Positions 37,312 to 45,190 of a stretch of DNA of 64,000 nt are shown here, one piece after another. Origin of the DNA: CBDIHP01 sp965279195 (lineage in GTDB: Bacteria > Planctomycetota > Planctomycetia > Isosphaerales > Isosphaeraceae). The notes under the pieces were generated by a model. That model had not been told where the DNA came from. It did no database searches and was given only the letters and a program-made list of their open reading frames with translations. The translations under genes and the position numbers were made by a program. The first letter of the stretch is position 1; every line of letters starts with the position of its first letter. Location: contig CBDIHP010000030.1 of assembly GCA_965279195.1 (NCBI GenBank), positions 62,001 to 126,000 of the forward strand, in the 5' to 3' direction.

Positions 37312-37368
37312 ACGGCCGTCTAAAACGGTCGTTTCAATCAAGTGTATGCGACCGTCGAGAACCGTCAA
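37312..37368 (-). promoter_or_regulatory. Promoter and operator of the regulator-exporter operon
   Basis: On the minus strand TTGACG (complement of 37363-37368), a 16-base spacer, and TACACT (complement of 37341-37346). An imperfect 21-base palindrome (37312-37332, half-sites ACGGCCGT and ACGGTCGT) lies just downstream of the -10. Two more GACGGT-like half-sites lie in and beside the spacer (37350-37356 and 37361-37366). The layout suits autorepression by the TetR protein. Confidence 0.6.
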
Positions 37369-37410
37369 GGCGAAAACGCACGGACGGAAACAAAAGCGCA
37401 ATCCGGAGTG

Positions 37411-37511
37411 CGGCCGCTTGCTGCCGCTCTGTCCTCGCGAACCTCGCTTCGCGCGCCGAGACGAAGGGTATTGGCTCCGACTCGTTGCCTGCACTCGGCG
37501 GCAAGCGGCCG
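37411..37511. repeat. Long-spaced inverted repeat
   Basis: An 11-bp perfect repeat (37411-37421 with 37501-37511), extended to 16 bp with one mismatch (37411-37426, 37496-37511), encloses about 70 bases. It lies between the nfi stop and the exporter promoter. It could fold as one RNA stem and end nfi transcription, or be a remnant element. Confidence 0.5.
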
Positions 37512-37555
37512 ACGGGCGAGAGCGTCAGCGAGCGGGCGCACTCCCGTTTCGTCGA

Positions 37556-38239
37556 TCAATGATCATCGCGTTTCGCCGCGCGTCGGACTGCGTTCACTTC
37601 TTCGTGCGCCAGGCGGGCGGGGTCGGGGAGGCGGTATCTGGTGCAGCAGGCCAGGACGAGCCGGACGGCGTCGTCCAGGGTGCAGAGGTGGCCGGGCGAG
37701 ACGAACAGGGGCGAGACACGACGCTTGCTGCGGACGACCCGGCCGATCACTTCACTGTGATCCATCAACGGGGAGGTTGCCCCCTTCTCCTCGCCGGGCT
37801 CCTCGTACTTGCCGCAGAGTCGACTCTTGGCGCAGCCGACCGTCGGGATCCCGAGCCAGAGCCCGAGGTGCGAGGCGATCCCCAGTCGACGCGGGTGCGC
37901 GATCCCCTGGCCGTCGCAGAGCACCACGTCGGGCCGCGACTTGAGCTGGGCGAACGCATCCAGGAGCACCGGGGCTTCCCGGAACGAGAGCAGGCCGGGG
38001 ATGTAGGGAAAGGTCCCCTGGCTGGAGATCCCGACCCGCTCGACGACCTCGGTCGTGCCGTGCTTCAGCACGACGACTGAGGCGAAAAGCTGCGTCTCGT
38101 ATCGGTTGAAGGAAACATCCGCCGCCGCCAGGAGTCGGATCTCCTCGGGGAGGGGCGTCCCGGTGTCGACCCGGGCCGCCAGCTCGTTCTGGAGCGCGCG
38201 GGCCTCGCCCGCGTTGAGATCCCAGCGGTGCAGCGGCAT
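37556..38239 (-). CDS. nfi: Endonuclease V
   Basis: A 227-residue repair nuclease that cuts next to deaminated adenine (hypoxanthine/inosine). Catalytic blocks match the family: AADVSFNRYETQLFASVVVL with the first Asp about residue 41, GTFPYIPGLLSFREAP, and VLCDGQGIAHPRRLGIASHL (Asp about 107) followed by GLWLGIPTVGCAKSRLCG, whose Lys is the conserved one. The ATG at 38239 lies one base after the ltaE stop (TGAGATG), suggesting coupling; a GTG at 38248 is an alternative. The length is normal (223 in E. coli). Confidence 0.92.
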   Translation of the reverse strand: MPLHRWDLNAGEARALQNELAARVDTGTPLPEEIRLLAAADVSFNRYETQLFASVVVLKHGTTEVVERVGISSQGTFPYIPGLLSFREAPVLLDAFAQLKSRPDVVLCDGQGIAHPRRLGIASHLGLWLGIPTVGCAKSRLCGKYEEPGEEKGATSPLMDHSEVIGRVVRSKRRVSPLFVSPGHLCTLDDAVRLVLACCTRYRLPDPARLAHEEVNAVRRAAKRDDH

Positions 38240-38240
38240 C

Positions 38241-39293
38241 TCAGGCACGTTTCAACTCTTTGGGGACCGTCCGGACCAGGTCGGCGGCGAACTCGATCTG
38301 CTCGCGGCTCACATCCAGGTGCGTGCAGGCCCGGATGACCTGCTTGCCGAGGGCACTGACCAGTACCCCGCAGCCGCGGAGGAGGGCGGCGACGTCGGCG
38401 GCCGTGCCGAGCTTCGGGTCGACCTCGATCCACACCAGGTTCGTGTGGACGTGGCCGGTTTCGAGCGAGAGCCCGTCGGTCGCCTGCACCGCCTGGGCGA
38501 GGATCTGGGCATTGGCGTGGTCGTCGGCGAGCCGCTCGACGTTGTTCTCGAGGGCGTAGATCGCCGCCGCCGCCAGGTAGCCCGCCTGCCGCATGCCGCC
38601 GCCGAAGACCTTCCGCAAACGGTGGGCCTTGGCGATATATGCCTCCGAGCCGACGATCGCCGAGCCAACGGGGGTGCCGAGCCCCTTCGAGAAGCAGATG
38701 GCCACGGTGTCGAAGTACCGAGCCCACTCATGGGCGGGGATCGCGGTGGCGACGACCGCGTTCATCAATCGAGCGCCGTCGAGGTGCATGACGAGGCCGT
38801 TGCCCCGGGCCCAGCCGGAGATCTCGGCGACCTCCGGGAGCGGGTGGATCCGCCCGCCGCCCCGGTTGTGGGTGTTCTCCAGCGAGACGATCCGGGTGCG
38901 GGCGTAGTGGCAGTCGTCGGGGCGGATCGTGCCACGCAGTTGGTCGATCTCGATCAGCCCGTGATGCCCGGGCAGGGGCCGCGTGGTGATCCCCGATAGT
39001 CGAGCAATGCCGCCGCCTTCCCAGACGTAGACGTGCGACGAGTGGTCGCAGATGAGTTCCTCGCCCGGCGCGCCGTGGACACCGATGGCGATCTGGTTGG
39101 CCATCGTCCCGGTCGGGACGAAGAGCGCCGCCTCCTTGCCGAGCAGCTTGGCGACCATCTCCTGGAGCCGGTTGACCGTCGGATCCTCGCCGAGGACGTC
39201 GTCCCCGACCTCGGCCTCCATCATCGCCTTGATCATGCCCGGGGACGGCCTGGTGACGGTGTCGGATCGGAGGTCGATGATCGGACGGCTCAT
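38241..39293 (-). CDS. ltaE: Low-specificity L-threonine aldolase
   Basis: A 350-residue PLP enzyme that splits L-threonine or L-allo-threonine to glycine and acetaldehyde. Motifs: IDLRSDTVTRPSPGM at the N-terminus, DDVLGEDPTVNRLQ, FVPTGTMANQIAI, ENTHNRGGGRIHPLPE, MHLDGARLMNA, and the PLP lysine in ICFSKGLGTPVGS (about residue 205). Length and order match the family. A near-consensus promoter lies about 60 bases upstream. It forms an operon with nfi, which has no obvious metabolic link. Confidence 0.92.
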   Translation of the reverse strand: MSRPIIDLRSDTVTRPSPGMIKAMMEAEVGDDVLGEDPTVNRLQEMVAKLLGKEAALFVPTGTMANQIAIGVHGAPGEELICDHSSHVYVWEGGGIARLSGITTRPLPGHHGLIEIDQLRGTIRPDDCHYARTRIVSLENTHNRGGGRIHPLPEVAEISGWARGNGLVMHLDGARLMNAVVATAIPAHEWARYFDTVAICFSKGLGTPVGSAIVGSEAYIAKAHRLRKVFGGGMRQAGYLAAAAIYALENNVERLADDHANAQILAQAVQATDGLSLETGHVHTNLVWIEVDPKLGTAADVAALLRGCGVLVSALGKQVIRACTHLDVSREQIEFAADLVRTVPKELKRA

Positions 39294-39353
39294 GGTAGGG
39301 CGGGCTCGCGCGGGGCGGGATGGATCGGGCGGATGATGGATTAGGCTCTTACA

Positions 39354-39382
39354 CTTATGGCGAGGCCCAGGCCCCCTGTCAA
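39354..39382 (-). promoter_or_regulatory. Promoter of ltaE-nfi
   Basis: On the minus strand a perfect TTGACA (complement of 39377-39382), a 17-base spacer, and CATAAG (complement of 39354-39359), giving a leader of about 55 bases. It is the best sigma70 match noticed in the window. Confidence 0.6.
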
Positions 39383-39536
39383 CGGTCGCAAACCATCCGG
39401 GCGGAACCTCCTGCGGCGACGCCGTGTCCTCGGCCGGGGGATCTTTCGCAAAGGGGGGGCGATGGGTTGTCCGTTCGACTAGAATGCTTCCATCCCCGGA
39501 CCGCTCGTAGACAGTTGGGATGAGAGTCGCCGTTCG

Positions 39537-40910
39537 ATGACACGCACGCTGAAGATCGGCCGCATTGACTGCGCCCAGGACGACGCCCGCGAGGCCATCC
39601 GGACCCTCCGCGATCAGCTCAGCCCGCAGGGCAACGTCGTCAGCCCCCAGGGCCGCGCCCGGACGATCGCCGTGTTCGGCGAACCCCTCACCCCTCAGCA
39701 GGTCGTCGAGCGCATCTGCGAGGACGTCCGCACCAAGGGCCTTCCCGCCGTCCTCGACTACACCGCCAGGCTCGACGGCGCCAAGCTCGACGCGACCTCC
39801 GCCCGCGTCTCCCCCGCGGAACTGGCCGAGGCCCGCCGGAAGGCCGATCCCGAGTACGTCGAGACCATCCGCCGGATCCGCGACAACATCCTCCAGTTCC
39901 AGTTCGGCATACTCAACCGCGACGCGACCCTCCGGCGCGGGCCGAACTGCGAACTCCGGATGCGATACCGCCCCCTGCGACGCGTCGGCGTCTGCATCCC
40001 CGGCGGCGCGGCGGCGTACCCCTCCTCGCTCTTGATGACCGTCGTCCCCGCCCAGGCGGCCGGGGTGCGGGAGATCGCCGTGGTGGTCCCGCCGACGGCG
40101 TTCGGCGGCTACAACTCCGACCTCCTCGCCGCCTGCCACGTCCTCGGCGTGAGGGAAGTCCACCGGATCGGCGGGGCGCAGGCGGTCGCCGCCCTGGCGT
40201 ACGGCGTCGAGGGCATCCCGCAGGTCGACAAGATCGTCGGGCCCGGCAACCTGTTCGTCGCGCTGGCGAAGAAGCATGTGTACGGCGAGGTCGACATCGA
40301 CAGCATCGCCGGCCCGAGCGAGGTCGTCCTGATCGCCGACTGGACCGCCGACCCCCGCTACATCGCCTCCGACCTCATCAGCCAGGCCGAGCACTCCCCC
40401 GGCGCCAGCATCATGATCACCTGGGAGGCCGACCTCATCGACCGGGTCGCCGAGGCCCTCGATGACCAGCTCGCCATGCTCAGCCGCGGCGAACTCGCCC
40501 GCGACAGCCTCGAAAAGTTCGGCGCCCTGATCCTGGTCCGCGACGAGGACGAGGCCGTCGAGCTGACGAACATGATCGCCCCCGAGCACCTGCACGTCTC
40601 GACCTCCGACCCCGAGCGCCTCGCCGAGCGGCTCACCAACGCCGGGGCCATCTTCCTCGGGCACGACACCCCCGTCGCCGTCGGCGACTACGCCGCCGGG
40701 CCGTCGCACGTCCTGCCGACCGGCGGCACCGCGCGTTGGGCCTCGGGGCTGTCGGCGAACGACTTCCTCAAGCGATCGAGCATGATCTGGGTCAACCGCG
40801 AGGGCCTCAACGACCTGGCGCCCGATATTCGCCGCCTGGCCGACAAGGAAGGCCTCACCGCCCACCGCTATAGCGTCGACATCCGACTGGAATCCGAAGA
40901 CAACGCCTGA
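39537..40910 (+). CDS. hisD: Histidinol dehydrogenase
   Basis: A 457-residue Zn and NAD enzyme that does the last two steps of histidine synthesis, histidinol to histidine. Motifs: RRVGVCIPGGAAAYPSSLLM (about 145), GAQAVAALAYGVEGIPQVDK, VGPGNLFVALAKKHVYG, GPSEVVLIAD, DLISQAEHSPGA with the Zn-binding Gln and His (about 281-284), and AVGDYAAGPSHVLPTGGTAR with Asp and His. The N-terminal 30 residues are slightly longer than in E. coli (434 residues). It leads a rightward run with hisC and hisB. Enzyme order in the pathway is not the gene order. Confidence 0.95.
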   Translation: MTRTLKIGRIDCAQDDAREAIRTLRDQLSPQGNVVSPQGRARTIAVFGEPLTPQQVVERICEDVRTKGLPAVLDYTARLDGAKLDATSARVSPAELAEARRKADPEYVETIRRIRDNILQFQFGILNRDATLRRGPNCELRMRYRPLRRVGVCIPGGAAAYPSSLLMTVVPAQAAGVREIAVVVPPTAFGGYNSDLLAACHVLGVREVHRIGGAQAVAALAYGVEGIPQVDKIVGPGNLFVALAKKHVYGEVDIDSIAGPSEVVLIADWTADPRYIASDLISQAEHSPGASIMITWEADLIDRVAEALDDQLAMLSRGELARDSLEKFGALILVRDEDEAVELTNMIAPEHLHVSTSDPERLAERLTNAGAIFLGHDTPVAVGDYAAGPSHVLPTGGTARWASGLSANDFLKRSSMIWVNREGLNDLAPDIRRLADKEGLTAHRYSVDIRLESEDNA

Positions 40911-40935
40911 TCCGACCCGCAACGGAGGTACGCCG

Positions 40936-41715
40936 ATGACCGCGAATCTCGCCACCGCGTCGGACGCCACCGTCGTCCGTCCGCTGCCGCCGCTTCCGCA
41001 CGGCTCCAGGGCCGGGATGCTGCTCGCCGGCGTTCTGTTCGCGGTGCTCCTGCTCGGGTTCTACGCCGGCGTCCGGTTCTTCCGTCACATCGGTGCGGCC
41101 GCGACCATCCACTCCGCGAACGGCCAGGTCGATTGGACGGTCGACCGCAGCAACTGGTTCCGGGGCGGCGAGACCACCGTCGATTTCGCCATGCAGTTCC
41201 GCTACCTGCGCGGTCAAGAGACCGATCCCAAGACGCTGGACGCGCTGCCCCAGCTCATCAACCTCAAGTCGCTCGACCTCCTCGGCTTCGAAAAGCTGGC
41301 GGGCAAGGAACTTGACGTGATCGAAGGCCTGGGCAGCCTCCACACCCTCTGCCTCAACCGCATGGTGAATCTGGACTGGAAGAACGCCTCCGGCCTGCGG
41401 CTCGACGACACAGCGCTGCCGCACCTGGCGAAGCTCACCGGCCTCAAGACCCTCTGGCTCGCCAACAACGACATCACCGACGAAGGCCTCGCCGCGCTCG
41501 CGACGCTCCAAAACCTCGAGGAACTGGACCTCGACGGCACGCTGATCACCGACAAGGCCGTGCCCCACCTGCTCAAACTCAGGAAGCTCCAGATCCTCCG
41601 CGTCGGTGCCACCAAGATGACCCCGGCCGCGACCCAGGAGCTGATGCGGCAGATCCCGGGGCTTCAGGTCTCGGTGGAAGCCTCGCCCGAATTGACCGAC
41701 CTGAGGAGCCAATGA
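40936..41715 (+). CDS. Membrane-anchored leucine-rich-repeat protein
   Basis: A 259-residue protein with one N-terminal membrane helix (GMLLAGVLFAVLLLGFYAGV, about 28-47), so the rest is probably outside the cytoplasm. Leucine-rich repeats of about 24 residues follow from about 100: LINLKSLDLLGFEKL, LGSLHTLCLNRMVNL, LTGLKTLWLANNDITDEGLA, LQNLEELDLDGTLITDKAVP, LRKLQILRVGATKMTPAATQ. The TDxG/A-type repeats fit planctomycete cysteine-free LRR proteins. GGAGG precedes the ATG at 40936, 26 bases after hisD. It overlaps the next gene by four bases (ATGA). Function unknown. Confidence 0.8.
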   Translation: MTANLATASDATVVRPLPPLPHGSRAGMLLAGVLFAVLLLGFYAGVRFFRHIGAAATIHSANGQVDWTVDRSNWFRGGETTVDFAMQFRYLRGQETDPKTLDALPQLINLKSLDLLGFEKLAGKELDVIEGLGSLHTLCLNRMVNLDWKNASGLRLDDTALPHLAKLTGLKTLWLANNDITDEGLAALATLQNLEELDLDGTLITDKAVPHLLKLRKLQILRVGATKMTPAATQELMRQIPGLQVSVEASPELTDLRSQ

Positions 41716-42245
41716 CTGACCCCTCCGCCCTGTTCTCGATCCGACCCGCTACGGCCGACGACTGCACACTGATCGTGAACCTGATCTACGAGCTGGCCCT
41801 CTACGAGAAGCTGGAAGCCCACGCGAAGGCCACGCCCGACGGCCTCCGGACGCATCTGTTCGGCCCCAATCCGTCGGCCGAGGCGTGGATCGCCGAGGTC
41901 GACGGCCAGCCCGCCGGCTTCGCCCTGTTCTTCCGGACCTTCTCGACCTTCCGGGGTCAGCCGGGTCTCTACCTCGAAGACCTGTTCGTGAAGCCGGCCT
42001 ACCGGGGCCTGGGAATCGGCAAGGGCCTCCTGACTTCGCTCGCGGCCGAGACCCTCAGGCGCGGCTACGGCCGGCTGGAGTGGGCGGTCCTGAACTGGAA
42101 TGAGCCCGCGATCGGCTTCTATCGGTCGATCGGGGCCGAGTCGATGTCGGACTGGTCGGTCAATCGGTTGACGGACGGGACCTTGCAGTCGGCCGCCGCG
42201 ATGGCGCCGAGGTTCGTCGAAGTGAACGCCTCGAAGGGGAGTTGA
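41712..42245 (+). CDS. GNAT N-acetyltransferase, diamine/SSAT-like
   Basis: A 177-residue acetyltransferase using acetyl-CoA. The fold is complete: SIRPATADDCTLIVNLIYEL at the N-terminus, FRTFSTFRGQPGLYLEDLFV, the CoA loop KPAYRGLGIGKGLL (about 97-110), and WAVLNWNEPAIGFYRSIGAE. The FRTFSTFxGxxGLYLEDLFV block is typical of the spermidine/thialysine acetyltransferase group, so a polyamine or amino-acid analogue is a likely substrate. Its start overlaps the LRR stop; hisC begins 7 bases after its end, so it sits inside the histidine transcription unit. Confidence 0.85.
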   Translation: MTDPSALFSIRPATADDCTLIVNLIYELALYEKLEAHAKATPDGLRTHLFGPNPSAEAWIAEVDGQPAGFALFFRTFSTFRGQPGLYLEDLFVKPAYRGLGIGKGLLTSLAAETLRRGYGRLEWAVLNWNEPAIGFYRSIGAESMSDWSVNRLTDGTLQSAAAMAPRFVEVNASKGS

Positions 42246-42252
42246 AGACGGG

Positions 42253-43296
42253 ATGAGCCGGTTCTTCCAGCAGCATATCGACAAGATGTCCGGCTATGTC
42301 CCCGGCGAGCAGCCCCGCGACGGCGGGATCATTAAGCTCAACACGAATGAGAACCCGTACCCGCCGTCGCACCGGGTCGCCGAGGCCATCGCGACCGCCC
42401 TCGACGGCCGCCTCAGGCGTTACCCCGACCCCGTCGGCAACGCCTTCCGCGAGGCCGTCGCGCGGCGGCACGGCGTCACGCCCGACATGGTGCTCGCCGG
42501 CAACGGTTCCGACGACCTCCTGACGATCCTCACCCGCGCGTTCGTCGGGCCGGGCGAGCTGATGATCTCCCCCACCCCGAGCTACATCCTCTACAAGACC
42601 CTCGCCGAGTTGCAGAATGCCCGGTTCGAGCAGATCCCGTTCGAGCCCGACTGGACGCTGCCGCCCGAGAACTTCGCCCACAACGACGCCAAACTCGCCT
42701 TCCTGGCCAATCCGAACAGCCCCTCGGGCACCGCGCTCGCCCCCCCGGCCGCGGCAGAGATCGCCGAGGCCCTCTCCTGCCCGCTCGTGGTCGACGAGGC
42801 CTACGCCGACTTCGCCGAGCACGACGCCATCAGCCTGGTCGCGACCCACCCGAACATCATCGTGACCCGGACCCTCAGCAAGGGCTACTCGCTCGCCGGC
42901 CTCCGCCTCGGCTACCTGATCGCTCGGCCCGAGATCATCGAAGGCCTGGGGAAGGTCAAGGACTCATATAACTGCGACACCCTGAGCCTGCTCGGCGGGG
43001 CCGCTGCGCTCGACGATCGCGAGTGGCAGGTCGAGAACCGCCGCTGCATCCGGGCGACCCGCGACCGTCTGACCCAGGCCGCCCGCGACCTCGGCTACAC
43101 CGTGCCTGACAGCCAGGCCAACTTCATCTGGTGCCAGGGCGGCCCGCCCGCCGCCGAGGTCTACGACAGCCTCAAGGCCGAGAAGATTCTGGTCCGCCTG
43201 ATGCGCTACCAGGGCTATCCCGACGGCCTCCGCATCACCGTCGGCACCGATGCCGAGATCGACCGGCTGCTCGAAGTCTGGTCCCGGCTCGTCTGA
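42253..43296 (+). CDS. hisC: Histidinol-phosphate aminotransferase
   Basis: A 347-residue class I/II PLP aminotransferase that converts imidazole acetol phosphate to histidinol phosphate. It shows IKLNTNENPYPPSHRVAEAI near the N-terminus, LAGNGSDDLLTILTRAF, FLANPNSPSGTAL, VVDEAYADFAEHDAI, and the PLP lysine in TRTLSKGYSLAGLRLGYLIA (about residue 211). Length and motif order match HisC. It lies between the GNAT gene and hisB, all rightward. Confidence 0.94.
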   Translation: MSRFFQQHIDKMSGYVPGEQPRDGGIIKLNTNENPYPPSHRVAEAIATALDGRLRRYPDPVGNAFREAVARRHGVTPDMVLAGNGSDDLLTILTRAFVGPGELMISPTPSYILYKTLAELQNARFEQIPFEPDWTLPPENFAHNDAKLAFLANPNSPSGTALAPPAAAEIAEALSCPLVVDEAYADFAEHDAISLVATHPNIIVTRTLSKGYSLAGLRLGYLIARPEIIEGLGKVKDSYNCDTLSLLGGAAALDDREWQVENRRCIRATRDRLTQAARDLGYTVPDSQANFIWCQGGPPAAEVYDSLKAEKILVRLMRYQGYPDGLRITVGTDAEIDRLLEVWSRLV

Positions 43297-43395
43297 ACCG
43301 GCTGACCCGCCTTCCCCTGAGTTGTTAGAATACCGGCCCCGCCGCACCCGTGTGACGACGAGGGCCGCTTCGCTTCCTCCTTCTGGATCGACCCC

Positions 43396-44019
43396 GTGAG
43401 TGCGGAACCGAACAGTTCGAACCAATCTCTTCCCCGGCGCGGGGAGGTCACCCGGACGACCCGCGAGACCGACATCCGGCTGACCCTGAACGTCGACGGC
43501 CACGGCAAGGCCGAGGTCGCCACCGGCGTCGGGTTCCTCGACCACATGCTCGAACTGTTCGCCCGGCACGGGCTCTTCGACCTGACGGTCACCTGCAAGG
43601 GGGACCTCCACGTCGACGACCACCACACGACCGAGGACGTCGGACTCTGCCTCGGCATCGCTCTGGACCGGGCCCTCGGCGATCGCAAGGGGATCCGACG
43701 TTACGGGCACTGCATTTTGCCGATGGACGAGACCCTGGTGACCGCCGCGGTCGACCTCGGCGGCCGGCCCTACTGGGTCTGGAATGCCCCGATGCCGACG
43801 CCGAAGGTGGGGACGTTCGACACCGAGCTCGTCGCCGACTTCTGGCAGGCGTTCAGCAACCAGGGACGCTTGAATCTGCACATCCTGGCGCATTACGGCC
43901 GCAACTCGCATCACATCAGCGAGGCCATCTTCAAGGGGCTCGCCCGCGCCTTGCGCGACGCCTGCGAGATCGACCCCCGGGCGCCGGGGGCCATCCCCTC
44001 GACGAAGGGTTCGCTTTGA
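43396..44019 (+). CDS. hisB: Imidazoleglycerol-phosphate dehydratase
   Basis: A 207-residue Mn-dependent enzyme of histidine synthesis, the monofunctional form without the phosphatase domain found in E. coli HisB. The two metal-binding repeats are present: GFLDHMLELFARHGLFDL with HVDDHHTTEDVGLCLGIALD (about 40-95), and YGRNSHHISEAIFKGLARAL (about 170-190); RRYGHCILPMDETLVTAAVD lies between. The GTG at 43396 is taken as start because it begins the run leading to the conserved domain; an alternative lies further in. A hairpin follows at 44028. Confidence 0.94.
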   Translation: MSAEPNSSNQSLPRRGEVTRTTRETDIRLTLNVDGHGKAEVATGVGFLDHMLELFARHGLFDLTVTCKGDLHVDDHHTTEDVGLCLGIALDRALGDRKGIRRYGHCILPMDETLVTAAVDLGGRPYWVWNAPMPTPKVGTFDTELVADFWQAFSNQGRLNLHILAHYGRNSHHISEAIFKGLARALRDACEIDPRAPGAIPSTKGSL

Positions 44020-44027
44020 ACACGATC

Positions 44028-44045
44028 GGTCCGCGATGGCGGACC
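44028..44045 (+). terminator. Hairpin after hisB
   Basis: GGTCCGC and GCGGACC form a perfect 7-bp stem with a GATG loop, eight bases after the hisB stop and 13 bases before the next start. With no U-tract it may only weaken read-through. Confidence 0.4.
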
Positions 44046-44058
44046 CTAGGGGGGTGCG

Positions 44059-45084
44059 ATGGGCGAGCCGTGGTCGAATATGAAGCGTCGGGGGATGCTG
44101 ATCAATGCGGCGCTGGTGCTGGTGGCCTTCGGGCTGCTGGGGTTCACGGTCTGGCTGAACCGCGACAAGATCGCGGAGGTCTTCAACAAGCCCGTCGACT
44201 TCCGCTACTTCGGCGTCGGGTTCGCGATCTACATGGTCGCGTTGATGCTCACATTCTTCCGCTGGTACACGCTGGTCCGTGCCCTCGACCTCCCCTTCTC
44301 CTATCGCGACGCCATCCGGCTCGGCTTCATCGGCAACGTCTTCAACCTCGTGATCCCCGGAGCCGTCGGCGGCGACGTGATCAAGGGGGCGTTCCTCTGC
44401 CGGGAGCAGTCGCGCAAGGCGTCGGCCGTCGCATCGATGATCATCGACCGGATCCTCGGCCTCTCCGGCCTCTTCCTGCTCGCCGGGATCGCCGGCCTGT
44501 TCGCCTGGGGCTCGGCCGACGCCAAGGTGAAGACGCTCGTCGGGCTGGTCTGGCTCGCCCTGTTCGGCGGGTTCACATTCCTCGGGATCCTGTTCACCCC
44601 GAGCCTGTACCCGATCCTCACCCGGCTGTCCGCCGGGCGTGAGAAGCTCGGAAGGATCTTCCACGAACTCGAATCGATGGCGATGTCCTACCGGTCGAGG
44701 ATCGGGGTCGTGATCGCTGGGCTATTGCTGTCGTCGTTCATCCACAGCATGTTCGTGCTGGCCTTCTACACCCTGAGCCTCGCCCTCTTCGACAAGGTGC
44801 CGACGCTGGCCGAGCACTACCTGATGGTCCCCCTCGCCCTCTTCACCACCGCCGTGCCAATCCCCTTCGGCGCGCTGGGGCTCTCCGAGGCCGTGAGCCA
44901 GGGTCTTTTCAACATGGTCCAGTACCAGAAGGGCGCCGTTGCCATGATGGCGTTCCGCGTCCTGATGTACGCCGGCGGCCTCGTGAGCGTCTGCGTCTAC
45001 CTCGCCAACATGAGCCAGGTCCGCTCCCTCAAGTCCGACGCCGCCCACCTCGCCGAGGATATCGCCGACGGCACCGCATTGTAA
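44059..45084 (+). CDS. Flippase-like integral membrane protein (LPG synthase TM / UPF0104 family)
   Basis: A 341-residue membrane protein with about eight helices (LINAALVLVAFGLLGFTVWL; YFGVGFAIYMVALMLTFFRW; IGVVIAGLLLSSFIHSMFVL; others). The family signature block is present: RLGFIGNVFNLVIPGAVGGD (about 94-113), then AVASMIIDRILGLSGLFLLA, and VPIPFGALGLSEAVSQGLF. These proteins resemble the membrane part of lysylphosphatidylglycerol synthase; a role in lipid or lipid-linked sugar movement is usually proposed but not proven. No catalytic LPG synthase domain is attached. Confidence 0.85.
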   Translation: MGEPWSNMKRRGMLINAALVLVAFGLLGFTVWLNRDKIAEVFNKPVDFRYFGVGFAIYMVALMLTFFRWYTLVRALDLPFSYRDAIRLGFIGNVFNLVIPGAVGGDVIKGAFLCREQSRKASAVASMIIDRILGLSGLFLLAGIAGLFAWGSADAKVKTLVGLVWLALFGGFTFLGILFTPSLYPILTRLSAGREKLGRIFHELESMAMSYRSRIGVVIAGLLLSSFIHSMFVLAFYTLSLALFDKVPTLAEHYLMVPLALFTTAVPIPFGALGLSEAVSQGLFNMVQYQKGAVAMMAFRVLMYAGGLVSVCVYLANMSQVRSLKSDAAHLAEDIADGTAL

Positions 45085-45139
45085 GGTGGGCACCGCCCGC
45101 CACCGCGTCGGAGTCATGGTTGCCGGCGACACCGACGCG
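45085..45139. terminator. Two hairpins between convergent genes
   Basis: GGTGGGC/GCCCGCC (45085-45091 with 45095-45101, one G-T pair) is followed by CGCGTCGG/CCGACGCG (45104-45111 with 45132-45139). They begin directly after the flippase stop and lie 50 bases from the stop of the convergent gene. The first resembles the palindrome at 17543. Confidence 0.5.
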
Positions 45140-45190
45140 TGTTGCGGATTCCATCGATCGGTGCCAATGTGGTGGTGCGCGATGCCAGCC

